Counted from the first letter of the stretch, positions 1 to 7,044 are shown. The stretch: DNA of 10,073 nt from an uncultured Bacteroidales bacterium (GCA_937877465.1 CALFIT010000153.1:1-10073), one strand, 5' to 3'. The notes: a model not told the origin generated them from the sequence alone. Made by a program: numbers and translations.

Positions 1-110
1 AGCCCGCATTGGACAAGCTCTTTGCCGGACAATGGAAGAAAGGCGGTATTCCGCCTTTGTGGGATGGACATGCGGCAGAACGGATTATAGAGGTGTTGAT
101 ATCATTGTAA
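1..110 (+). CDS. C-terminal end of probable UDP-N-acetylglucosamine 2-epimerase (partial)
   Basis: Only the last 35 codons are in the window, read in the frame that starts at base 3 and stops with TAA at 108-110. The translated end contains WKKGGIPPLWDGHAAERIIE. The D-G-x-A-x-E-R-I ending, after an aromatic/proline stretch, matches what I recall of non-hydrolysing UDP-GlcNAc 2-epimerases (WecB/MnaA type), where this helix closes the second Rossmann lobe. That enzyme interconverts UDP-GlcNAc and UDP-ManNAc in the cytoplasm. The stop lies 3 nt before the next gene, so it is very probably the operon mate of the deacetylase. The call rests on a short C-terminal signature. Another GT-B-fold nucleotide-sugar enzyme is the main alternative. 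Confidence 0.55.
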   Translation, partial: PALDKLFAGQWKKGGIPPLWDGHAAERIIEVLISL

Positions 111-113
111 GCA

Positions 114-1037
114 ATGCAAAAAGATAGGATTTGTCTGATTACCAACGATGTTGAAACGACATCGATATTGAATCATAAGCTTCGCGACAAGACGGGCGAA
201 TATGTCTTGAATCAAGGCATGCCTCGACTCTTGGACTTGTATGAAAAATACGGCGTAAAGGCTACTTTTTTTTATACGGGCCATATCGCACAATTGTATC
301 CTGAGGTAGTGAAAATGGCTTACGAAAGGGGCCATGAAGTGGGTTCTCATGGCTTGACGCATGAGGTGAACAAGGCGTTTGATGTGTTGTCGCCCGAGGA
401 GCAACTGTCGCATCTGAAGCAGTCGAAGCAGATTCTGGAAGATATCATTGGCGAAGAGGTGGTCTCATTCCGAGCCCCAGCCGCACGGGTGGATAAGGCA
501 TTCCCGGAAATTCTTCAGGAGGCCGGTTTTAAGGTCGACAGTTCGGTTTCGTCCCAACGTCTTGATATGATGTTCTCATTTGGGGCATTGAAGAAATTGA
601 ATTGGCTCGTGGCTCCCCGTCATGCCTATTTCACGCAGGACGAAAACATTTTCCGAAAGGGGAAGTCCGAGGTCCTCGAAGTCCCCATATCTGCGATGGG
701 TTTCCCCTATATTGGAACTTTCATGCGCATAGCGCCTTTGCTGAATCGTTGTACGCGAAATGTGTTGTATTGGGAGACGCTTTGCAATGGTCGGCAGTTT
801 GTTTTCCTTACCCATCCCAACGAGTTTATTGACGAGGATCAGGAAACAACGGAAATTGAGCGCCGTGCCAAGAACTATATCTCCTATTTGTTGGGCGACG
901 TGATCCGTCACAAACTGAAAGTGAAGAATTTGGGAGAAAAGGCATTGCCTCTCTATGAACGCGAATTGGCTTTCTTCCAAAGAAAAGACTTTGAATTTGT
1001 TACATGTAAAGGTTTCTTTAATAGAAAAAAATCATGA
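114..1037 (+). CDS. NodB/CE4-type polysaccharide deacetylase family protein
   Basis: This is a 307-residue protein with NodB-fold motifs in order. Motif 1 is T-N-D-V-E (D12, candidate base; V13 replaces the usual second Asp and E14 follows). Motif 2 is H79-x3-H83 in GSHGLTHE, the metal-binding pair. Motif 3 is R120-A-P-A, and a late THPNEF segment carries H234. The T-x-D-V-E form resembles the branch of CE4 enzymes found in other exopolysaccharide loci rather than secreted chitin deacetylases. There is no signal peptide or membrane segment, so it probably works in the cytoplasm, removing an N- or O-acetyl group from a sugar precursor; the substrate is unknown. The ATG is 3 nt after the upstream stop, and the stop overlaps the next start in an ATGA arrangement, which points to translational coupling. 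A run of eight T at 266-273 lies in the coding sequence. Confidence 0.85.
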   Translation: MQKDRICLITNDVETTSILNHKLRDKTGEYVLNQGMPRLLDLYEKYGVKATFFYTGHIAQLYPEVVKMAYERGHEVGSHGLTHEVNKAFDVLSPEEQLSHLKQSKQILEDIIGEEVVSFRAPAARVDKAFPEILQEAGFKVDSSVSSQRLDMMFSFGALKKLNWLVAPRHAYFTQDENIFRKGKSEVLEVPISAMGFPYIGTFMRIAPLLNRCTRNVLYWETLCNGRQFVFLTHPNEFIDEDQETTEIERRAKNYISYLLGDVIRHKLKVKNLGEKALPLYERELAFFQRKDFEFVTCKGFFNRKKS

Positions 1038-1645
1038 AAGATTATTGGCCCTTAGAAAAACGCCCATTGCCCAATCACAAGGAGCGCGGTTTCTTTCAGG
1101 CATGTAAATTGTCGGCAAAAGAACACGGCTATACTGGTTTTATGGCGAGTGCCCGTTTCCTGTACCGACGCTACATGGATTATTTTTGGCAGGTTCTGGC
1201 TTTTAGGGTGATTCCCTATAGCAAAATGCGCGTGAAGCTGCACAAATGGAGAGGCGTGAAAATAGGAAAGAATGTGATGATCGGTCCTCAGGTGGTCATT
1301 GATGACGTCTACCCAAATTTTGTGGTCATAGAAGATGGCGTCTCCTTAGCTGCCAATGATTACATATTGACTCATAGCAAACCGCTGGAATATCATCAGT
1401 ATCTTACTGAATCTTATGTGGCTCCGGTCATCATCAAAAAGAATGCGTGGATAGCCATTAGTGTGACCATCTTACCTGGCGTGACAGTGGGAGAAGGTTC
1501 CATCGTGGCTGCTGGTTCGGTGGTGACTAAGGATGTGCCCCCGTTTTGTATGGTTGCAGGTGCTCCGGCCAAAGTGATTCGTGAATTTGAGATGAAAGAT
1601 GGGGTACCCATTGGTTTTAAGCCCAAACAAACAAATGAACATTGA
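1034..1645 (+). CDS. Left-handed beta-helix (hexapeptide repeat) acyltransferase
   Basis: This is a 203-residue protein. About 73 N-terminal residues, rich in aromatic and basic positions, precede a hexapeptide-repeat domain beginning at GVKIGKNVMIG (residue 74 onward). It ends with the highly typical series WIAISVTILPGVTVGEG, then AAGSVVTKDVPP and VAGAPAKVI. This is the WbbJ/CysE/maltose-acetyltransferase superfamily, trimeric enzymes that bind acyl-CoA between subunits. H114 in the LTHSKP loop is the likely catalytic base. Most relatives O-acetylate sugars of O-antigens, capsules or colanic acid, but some N-acylate amino sugars. It overlaps the upstream deacetylase by 4 nt and the MaoC gene by 11 nt, so the three are probably made together. 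No membrane anchor or signal peptide is visible. The acceptor sugar and acyl donor cannot be read from the sequence. Confidence 0.9.
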   Translation: MKDYWPLEKRPLPNHKERGFFQACKLSAKEHGYTGFMASARFLYRRYMDYFWQVLAFRVIPYSKMRVKLHKWRGVKIGKNVMIGPQVVIDDVYPNFVVIEDGVSLAANDYILTHSKPLEYHQYLTESYVAPVIIKKNAWIAISVTILPGVTVGEGSIVAAGSVVTKDVPPFCMVAGAPAKVIREFEMKDGVPIGFKPKQTNEH

Positions 1646-2036
1646 AAACTATACTATCGGTCAGTCAGCTTCGCTGTCAAAGATTTTCGATACCGAAGAG
1701 GTAAAGGCTTTCTCGGAATTATCTCTAGATCGCAATCCGATACATCTCGATCCTGAGTATGCCAAGAAGTCAATATTTGGCCAAAGGATAGTCCATGGTT
1801 TTTTGGTCGGGTCGCTGATAAGTGCTGTTTTTGGTACTGTCCTACCTGGGGAAGGAGCAATATATTTGCATCAGGAAATGAACTTTAGGAAACCCGTGTA
1901 TCATGGAGAGAGAATCACGGCTTCAGTAGTGATAACTGACATCAGAAAAGATAAAGCTATCCTGTATTTCGACACAAAGTGTGAAAACGACCGAGGTGAG
2001 GTGGTCATTGATGGGAAGGCGATCTTGAAAGTGTGA
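1635..2036 (+). CDS. MaoC-like (R)-specific enoyl-CoA hydratase, single hot-dog domain
   Basis: This is a 133-residue protein of the MaoC/PhaJ type. The hydratase signature D32-R-N-P-I-H37 is present in full, followed by the conserved G-x-R-I-V-H-G-F segment (residues 49-56). In PhaJ the matching Asp and His add water to trans-2-enoyl-CoA, giving (R)-3-hydroxyacyl-CoA, so the protein should be catalytically competent. I chose the ATG at 1635 over the one at 1599, because 1635 gives the usual compact hot-dog N-terminus and the earlier start would add 12 residues inside the acyltransferase. The gene overlaps the acyltransferase by 11 nt and ends 4 nt before the second deacetylase. Its place in a sugar-modification block suggests that it supplies or processes an acyl-CoA for decorating a sugar; that role is inferred. 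Base composition here is low (24 G/C of 60 at 1861-1920). Confidence 0.88.
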   Translation: MNIENYTIGQSASLSKIFDTEEVKAFSELSLDRNPIHLDPEYAKKSIFGQRIVHGFLVGSLISAVFGTVLPGEGAIYLHQEMNFRKPVYHGERITASVVITDIRKDKAILYFDTKCENDRGEVVIDGKAILKV

Positions 2037-2040
2037 ATAT

Positions 2041-2847
2041 ATGCGTGATTTCAGCTTACAATCCTATCAGAGTCTGATCTCAGCTTTCTTGAAAGAGGGC
2101 CGCTCGTTCCAGACCTTTGAAGAGTTCATCACCCATCCAAACCAAGGGAAAACCATTGTGATGCGCCACGATGTGGACGAGTTGGCATGGAATGCCTTGA
2201 AGATGGCGCAATTGGAGCATAGCTTGGGCGTGCGAGCCACTTATTTCTTCCGCATTGTCAAACAGAGCAATGTTCCAGAGGTAATCAGGCAAATCGTCGC
2301 ACTCGGACATGAGGTCGGATATCACTATGAAGATCTGGCCTTGGCTGAAGGTGATATGGAGAAAGCAGTCCGATCATTTGAGAGAAATCTGGATTATTTC
2401 AGGCAGTTCTATGCGGTCAGATCAGTATGTATGCACGGTAGCTCCACTTCAAAATATGACAATAGGCTTTTGTGGAATGAACATAGTCTTTCCGAATATG
2501 GATTGGTAGGCGAGCCGTATCTTTCCGTGGATTTCGAAAAAGTGTTTTATCTTACCGACACGGGATATGCTTGGGATGGAGGCAAGTTTGCCACGCGAGA
2601 CATCGTGTCAAGTCCTTTTGACTTGAAGTTCCATTCCACACACCAAATAGTCGAATGCATCGAGAGCGGTGGTTTCCCAGATAAAGCATTGATTCTCGCC
2701 CATACTTTGTGGACGGATAATCGTTTTCAATGGCTTTGGCTCCATTTTAGAGAGTTTTTGAGAAACAACCTGAAATTGATGGCGAAAAAAAATCCGGTTG
2801 TTGCGCGGTTCTATAAAGGATTGGTGGAAAGCTACTGGAAAAAATGA
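2041..2847 (+). CDS. Divergent NodB-fold polysaccharide deacetylase-like protein
   Basis: This is a 268-residue protein of a deacetylase-like family common in polysaccharide loci. Visible motifs are R-H-D-V-D-E (H43, D44, D46), then G-H-E-V-G-Y-H-Y-E-D (H95, E97, D98), M-H-G-S (H132), YLTDTGYAWDGGKF in the middle, and A-H-T-L-W-T-D-N (H221) near the end. The second His of the classical H-x3-H pair is missing, as I recall for this branch, so metal binding must differ and activity is not assured. The late motif, usually HPxRW in relatives I remember, is H-T-L-W here. There is no signal peptide, so it is probably cytoplasmic. The ATG is 4 nt after the MaoC stop. It is the last gene of the modification block; the next gene has its own promoter 40 nt downstream. 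The substrate is unknown. Confidence 0.75.
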   Translation: MRDFSLQSYQSLISAFLKEGRSFQTFEEFITHPNQGKTIVMRHDVDELAWNALKMAQLEHSLGVRATYFFRIVKQSNVPEVIRQIVALGHEVGYHYEDLALAEGDMEKAVRSFERNLDYFRQFYAVRSVCMHGSSTSKYDNRLLWNEHSLSEYGLVGEPYLSVDFEKVFYLTDTGYAWDGGKFATRDIVSSPFDLKFHSTHQIVECIESGGFPDKALILAHTLWTDNRFQWLWLHFREFLRNNLKLMAKKNPVVARFYKGLVESYWKK

Positions 2848-2861
2848 CGGCAAATGGCCAA

Positions 2862-2895
2862 GTTCATCCGTTATCCAAAAAAAATCGTATCTTTG
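2862..2895 (+). promoter_or_regulatory. Bacteroides-type promoter for the export genes
   Basis: TATCTTTG at 2888-2895 matches the Bacteroidota primary sigma factor -7 consensus TAnnTTTG exactly and sits in the familiar TATCTTTGCA context. The expected -33 element is weak: only GTTC at 2862-2865 lies at about the right distance. A run of eight A at 2877-2884 occupies the spacer. The predicted transcript would start near 2902, giving a leader of roughly 28 nt before the lipoprotein ATG at 2930. The element lies in the only sizeable gap (82 nt) of the polysaccharide locus, so the export genes can probably be expressed independently of the modification genes. Confidence 0.72.
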
Positions 2896-2929
2896 CACTC
2901 GTAAACAGTGGAAAATAATTCGTATTTAT

Positions 2930-3718
2930 ATGAAAAACAATAAGTTAGTATTAATTTTTGCCGTAGTTGGCTTGTTGATGGTCGCTAGCTCTTGTGTCAC
3001 TTCCAAAAAAGTGCGTTATCTGAGAGATATGCCCATTGAGGGGGTTCCGTTGAATGAGAATTTCGAGGCTACCATTGTACCATACGATGAGTTGCGTATC
3101 TATGTGATGGGAGATGGGAAAAATGACGAGTTGGTGAAGCCTTTCAATGTGTTGGGAAGCGTGGGCAATACCAACCAAAACAACCGCATGGGTTACTTGG
3201 TGGACGTGAATGGCAATATTGAATTCCCCGTTTTGGGAGAATTGCACGTGGAGGGGCTTACCCGTCTGCAACTGCAAGACACCATAGCGGCCCGTCTTTT
3301 AAACAACGGCTATCTGAGCAACCCCAATGTGATGGTGCGATTGATGAATTTCAAGATCTTTTTCTTGGGGACGGAAAGCGGTAAGGTCTTGACGATTAAC
3401 GAAGAAAGATGCACGTTTTTGGAAGCGTTGGCCATGTCGGGAGGCTTGAGCATGTATACGCGCCGCGACCGTATCGGCGTGATGCGCGAGGTGAACGGGA
3501 GGATGGTTATCCATTATTTGGATCCCCGTTCCACGGACATCTTCGACGATGAGTTCTTCCTGCTTCAGCAAAACGACATTATCTTTACGGAGGTGGGCTC
3601 CAGGCGTTTCCTTCAAGAGGGTTATTCCAATTGGACCTGGATTTTGTCGGGCGTGTCGTCGGTGCTGACGGCAGTGACGTTATACCTCAGCCTGAAGAAT
3701 CTGATGAGCGGCTCGTAG
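2930..3718 (+). CDS. Wza-like polysaccharide export outer-membrane lipoprotein
   Basis: This is a 262-residue protein when started at the ATG at 2930. That start places a lipoprotein signal at the N-terminus: Lys-containing n-region, hydrophobic core, and lipobox V-A-S-S-C with the lipidated Cys at residue 22. The open frame extends 44 codons further upstream, but those codons cross the promoter and the end of the preceding gene. After the Cys come a Poly_export domain (about residues 48-140, with PYDELRIYVMG and DVNGNIEFPVLGELHVEG) and one SLBB-like domain (about 145-235, with F-L-E-A-L-A-M-S-G-G-L). A C-terminal hydrophobic helix (about 240-258) should form the outer-membrane pore, as in Wza. 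It is shorter than E. coli Wza, as is usual in this phylum. It would form the exit channel for the polysaccharide together with the kinase encoded 46 nt downstream. Confidence 0.92.
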   Translation: MKNNKLVLIFAVVGLLMVASSCVTSKKVRYLRDMPIEGVPLNENFEATIVPYDELRIYVMGDGKNDELVKPFNVLGSVGNTNQNNRMGYLVDVNGNIEFPVLGELHVEGLTRLQLQDTIAARLLNNGYLSNPNVMVRLMNFKIFFLGTESGKVLTINEERCTFLEALAMSGGLSMYTRRDRIGVMREVNGRMVIHYLDPRSTDIFDDEFFLLQQNDIIFTEVGSRRFLQEGYSNWTWILSGVSSVLTAVTLYLSLKNLMSGS

Positions 3719-3764
3719 TACTGTGGGCCACACGATAATTTGATTTTGACCATAAATAAGAGAT

Positions 3765-6275
3765 ATGAATACCAACAACTCAAATAATGCTGCTAACGAA
3801 GCCGCTTTCTTCGATGAAGATACCAATAGCGGCTTCAAGTTTAAGGATGTCGTGTTTCTGGTGCTGCGCAATTTGCACTGGTTCATCTTGTGTGCCGCTA
3901 TTGGTGGCGTCATTGCTTTTTACAAGGTGAGAGGTCAAGAGCGCATCTATGCCAGTTCTGCCTCAATTATGATAAAGACTTCGGCCAGCGGCGGTTCCGA
4001 GACTTTCCGTGGCTCGTCAGCCATCAATTCCATCACAGGGCAGGGCTTGGTGGTCAGTTCGGTCAACAATGAGATGATGGTGCTGAAGTCGCAAACGAAC
4101 ATGGAGAACATGGTGCGCCAATTGAATCTGAACACCATGTATTCGTATAAGACCAAAGTGTCAAAGCGCAATAAGGATTTGTACAAGTCGTCGCCCGTAG
4201 AGGTGAAGTTTCCTGACATGGACGAGCAGGCCAATGTCACGTTTACCGTGATTCCCAAGGATGATCGCTATGTGATGTTGGAGGATATAGGTGGCGATGC
4301 TCCCTCAATGAAAGTAAAGCTGAACGACACGGTTGTCATCCCTCGTGGAAAAATTGTTGTCACGCCAACATGGCTCTACAAGGATTATCTCGGGACGGCA
4401 ATCACCGTGGCTCACAGGCCTTTGTCGTCGGTTGCTTCTTCGTATAGGGGGCGTATAGGCGTTAGAAGAGACAATGAAAGAAACTCCATCTTGAGGCTGT
4501 CACTTCGCGACACCTCGCCACTGCGCGCCGCCGATGTCTTGAATATGTTGGTCGATGTGTATAATCAAGAGTCAATCGACGACCAGCAGAGGGTGTTGGA
4601 GTATACCACCGAGTTCATCAACGACCGTATCAATTTCTTGATGAACGACATTCAGGATTACGAGCAAGTCTTTGTTGACTTCAAGCGCTCGCACAACCTT
4701 ATCGATACCAAATCGTACGGTCAGGCGTATATGGCCAGCAGTGCCGCCTCCACGGAAGAAGCCAAGAAGCTGAGGCTGCAGGCCGACAATGTCCGTTTCT
4801 TGATTAACTTCATCCAAAACAACGAAGGACAAGTGATTCCCATCGGCGCTACCAACGTTGGCGGTGATGTGGCCGACGTGATTAAAAGGTACAATGACAA
4901 TGTCGCCAAACTTGAAAGTTATAAAGCTGATGGCACGATCAATAACCCTGTCGCTGTGAATTTGATGGAAAGTCAAGTCACCCTTCGTGCTTCTATTTTG
5001 GCCATATTGGAAAGCAACCTGCAAGGTTTGGAGGCGCGCATTGATGCTGCCGATCGCGAAAGGAGCATCGCCAATGCCCAGATCCAGTCGGTGCCTACTG
5101 CCCAACTCGAACTTAACGAGGTAGGCCGTATGCAGAATATCAAGGAGAAACTGTATCTGCAGCTGTTGACCAAACGTGAGGAAATGTTGTTGACCACACC
5201 GCAGCTTGAAGCCACTTCAAAAGTCATCGATTACGCTTATGCCAACTCCAAGCCAGTGGCGCCTGACGAGAAGAAGTCGGTTATGACAGGCGTCCTTATC
5301 GGTTTGGCCATCCCGGCACTTGTCATGCTGTTGTATCGTTTGCTCGACACTGCCATCCACGACAGGACGGATGTCCAGAAGAACACGAATGTGCCTTTCT
5401 TGGGCGATGTGCCTTTCCAGAAGAACATCCCGTCGCATTCCATCATAGTGAAGGAGAACGGAAGAGATTCGCTCTCCGAGTCGTTCCGCTTGATTCGCTC
5501 GAGCCTGGAGTATATGAAAGACAGGAAAGACGGGGGACATGTCGTTATGTTCACTTCGTTCATGGTATCGTCGGGCAAAACCTTCGTGTCGTCGAATCTG
5601 GCTTCCAGTTTCGCTATGGCCTCCAGAAAGGTGGTGCTGGTTGACTTGGACATCCGCAAGGGTACCTTGAACAAGGTTTTCGATACGAATGTCAAGGTGG
5701 GCATTTCCAATTATCTTTCGGGTAAGACCGATAACATCGACGATATTATCCATTCCGATACGACTATCCCGAATTTGGATGTCATTTTCTCGGGTCCCAT
5801 CCCGCCCAACCCGGCCGAGCTGCTGATGAACCCCCGTTTGGACGATTTGATTGCGGAGCTGAGGAAACGCTACGAATACATTTTCATCGACAACGTGCCT
5901 GTGGGCATGGTGGCCGACTCCGATATCGTGAAGCGCGTGGCCGATACCACCATCTTTGTGTTGAGGGCTGGCAAGACCGACAAGCGTTTGCTCTTCGATG
6001 TGGATAAGTTCTACAAGGATGGTAAGTTCCCGAATCTCTGCATTGTGTTGAACTCGGTCAACAAGAAGAAACGTAGCTACGGTTATTATGGTTATGGCTA
6101 CGGTTACGGCTATGGCTACGGTTACGGTTATGGTTACGGTTACGGTTACGGCTATGGCTATGGCAACGATGAGAGCAAGAAGAAAAAGAAGTGGTATCAG
6201 AGGATATTCTCTAAGAAGCACAAGCATCATCATTCCAACTCCCATTCAGTGGCATCTGAAGACGGCAAGGAATAA
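3765..6275 (+). CDS. Wzc-like polysaccharide co-polymerase / BY-type tyrosine autokinase
   Basis: This 836-residue inner-membrane protein joins a Wzz-type chain-length domain to a cytoplasmic tyrosine kinase. TM1 spans about residues 30-53 and TM2 about 507-524, with a large periplasmic, partly coiled-coil part between. The kinase half has E572-x2-R575-x2-R578 (the oligomerisation motif of BY-kinases), Walker A ending S-S-G-K605-T, Walker A' VVLVDLDIRK (D627, D629) and Walker B YIFIDNVP (D709). Walker A has Phe at its first position, where Ala or Gly is usual. The C-terminus holds 15 Tyr in a Tyr-Gly run (residues 772-800), then 36 residues rich in Lys and His. Trans-autophosphorylation of such clusters controls polymer length and export with Wza. 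The ATG follows the lipoprotein gene by 46 nt with no convincing promoter between them, and the phosphatase gene starts 12 nt after the stop. Confidence 0.94.
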   Translation: MNTNNSNNAANEAAFFDEDTNSGFKFKDVVFLVLRNLHWFILCAAIGGVIAFYKVRGQERIYASSASIMIKTSASGGSETFRGSSAINSITGQGLVVSSVNNEMMVLKSQTNMENMVRQLNLNTMYSYKTKVSKRNKDLYKSSPVEVKFPDMDEQANVTFTVIPKDDRYVMLEDIGGDAPSMKVKLNDTVVIPRGKIVVTPTWLYKDYLGTAITVAHRPLSSVASSYRGRIGVRRDNERNSILRLSLRDTSPLRAADVLNMLVDVYNQESIDDQQRVLEYTTEFINDRINFLMNDIQDYEQVFVDFKRSHNLIDTKSYGQAYMASSAASTEEAKKLRLQADNVRFLINFIQNNEGQVIPIGATNVGGDVADVIKRYNDNVAKLESYKADGTINNPVAVNLMESQVTLRASILAILESNLQGLEARIDAADRERSIANAQIQSVPTAQLELNEVGRMQNIKEKLYLQLLTKREEMLLTTPQLEATSKVIDYAYANSKPVAPDEKKSVMTGVLIGLAIPALVMLLYRLLDTAIHDRTDVQKNTNVPFLGDVPFQKNIPSHSIIVKENGRDSLSESFRLIRSSLEYMKDRKDGGHVVMFTSFMVSSGKTFVSSNLASSFAMASRKVVLVDLDIRKGTLNKVFDTNVKVGISNYLSGKTDNIDDIIHSDTTIPNLDVIFSGPIPPNPAELLMNPRLDDLIAELRKRYEYIFIDNVPVGMVADSDIVKRVADTTIFVLRAGKTDKRLLFDVDKFYKDGKFPNLCIVLNSVNKKKRSYGYYGYGYGYGYGYGYGYGYGYGYGYGYGNDESKKKKKWYQRIFSKKHKHHHSNSHSVASEDGKE
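6078..6164 (+). repeat. Tyr-Gly hexanucleotide repeat in the kinase gene
   Basis: The repeat comprises fourteen TAY-GGY hexamers plus one extra TAT (6084-6086) and encodes 15 Tyr and 14 Gly without interruption. The units mix four versions: TACGGT six times, TATGGC four times, TATGGT twice and TACGGC twice. An 18-base block, tacggttacggctatggc, occurs identically at 6099-6116 and 6141-6158, a sign of past duplication within the array. Every unit is 6 nt, so gain or loss of units keeps the frame and only changes the number of phosphorylatable tyrosines. Confidence 0.97.
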
Positions 6276-6287
6276 AACATCAGCTGT

Positions 6288-7019
6288 ATGTTCCAGTTTT
6301 TGAAGCATCATTTGCCGGATGATTTCTTTCGGGGCGCGTGTGACGTGCATTGTCATCTGCTGCCAGGCGTCGACGATGGTTTTCCTACGGTTGAGAAGTC
6401 GCTTCACGCCTTGAAGAGACTTGAGGAACACGGCGTTGAGAAGATGGTGTTTACGCCGCATTTCATGAAAGAGTATCCTGCCAACGACCGTGTTACGATA
6501 ACAGAGGCTTTCGAGAGGTATAAGTCTGACGCCGCAGCGGTGGCCAAGGTTGAGTTGCGGCTTGCGGCGGAATATATGCTCGACGCTCGGTTTATGAGTC
6601 ATTTCGAGGCGGGTTTCTTGTGCTTGGATAAGAACGGTACCCATGTCTTGTGCGAGACCTCTTACTTGATGTATGAACACAATGTCAGGGAGATGCTGTA
6701 CGACGTCATGTGTGCGGGCTTCCAGCCTGTCATTGCCCATCCTGAGCGCTACCAATACGCTTCCAAGGCCAATTATGAGCGATGGAAGGAAAAGAACTAT
6801 AAGTTCCAGCTCAATCTGCTTTCGCTGGCGGGGGCGTATGGCGACCCAGCCTACGAGAAGTCGCACTACATGCTCAAGCAAGGCATGTACGACTATGTGG
6901 GTTCCGACATGCACGGCTTGGACAACTTCCGTCGTTTCCTGCCCAAAATCAGGCTGACCACCAAGGAACTCGACCAACTGTACCAGCTGAAGGAAAACAA
7001 CAAGACGCTGTTCGCCTGA
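6288..7019 (+). CDS. PHP-type protein-tyrosine phosphatase (CpsB/YwqE family)
   Basis: This 243-residue protein has the full metal-site series of the PHP phosphatases paired with BY-kinases: D-V-H21-C-H23-L-L-P-G-V-D-D-G, T-P-H58-F, A-A-E95-Y, C-E-T-S, A-H151-P-E-R-Y and S-D207-M-H209-G. Members use a trinuclear metal centre to remove phosphate from tyrosines of the cognate kinase tail. Length is normal and no signal peptide is present, so it acts in the cytoplasm. The ATG lies 12 nt after the kinase stop, and the Tyr-rich kinase tail is the obvious substrate. It is unrelated in fold to the low-molecular-weight phosphatase Wzb used with Wzc in E. coli, although the role is equivalent. A terminator follows 25 nt after its stop, so it closes the locus. 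Confidence 0.93.
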   Translation: MFQFLKHHLPDDFFRGACDVHCHLLPGVDDGFPTVEKSLHALKRLEEHGVEKMVFTPHFMKEYPANDRVTITEAFERYKSDAAAVAKVELRLAAEYMLDARFMSHFEAGFLCLDKNGTHVLCETSYLMYEHNVREMLYDVMCAGFQPVIAHPERYQYASKANYERWKEKNYKFQLNLLSLAGAYGDPAYEKSHYMLKQGMYDYVGSDMHGLDNFRRFLPKIRLTTKELDQLYQLKENNKTLFA

Positions 7020-7044
7020 GCGTTTCAGGTGAAGGCGCAAAACG

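Noticed and set aside
266..273. Eight-T tract in the first deacetylase as a phase-variation switch
   Set aside because: It encodes conserved T-F-F-Y of the NodB fold, and a run of eight is not unusual in this A/T-rich sequence.
1599..1634. Earlier ATG for the MaoC gene
   Set aside because: It would add 12 residues encoded within the acyltransferase gene with no counterpart in compact MaoC proteins.
2798..2929. Earlier start for the export lipoprotein
   Set aside because: The extra 44 codons overlap the preceding gene and the TATCTTTG promoter and would bury the lipoprotein signal; the ATG at 2930 fits a lipobox exactly.
3731..3750. Possible promoter before the kinase gene
   Set aside because: TGATTTTG resembles the -7 consensus but lacks the A at the second position, and no -33 element is evident; read-through from the lipoprotein gene is enough.
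5217..6245. A 342-codon - strand open frame opposite the kinase gene
   Set aside because: It mirrors the kinase coding sequence, and its start contains the reverse of the Tyr-Gly repeat (Ile/Val/Ala/Thr run). No independent domain or start signal is seen.
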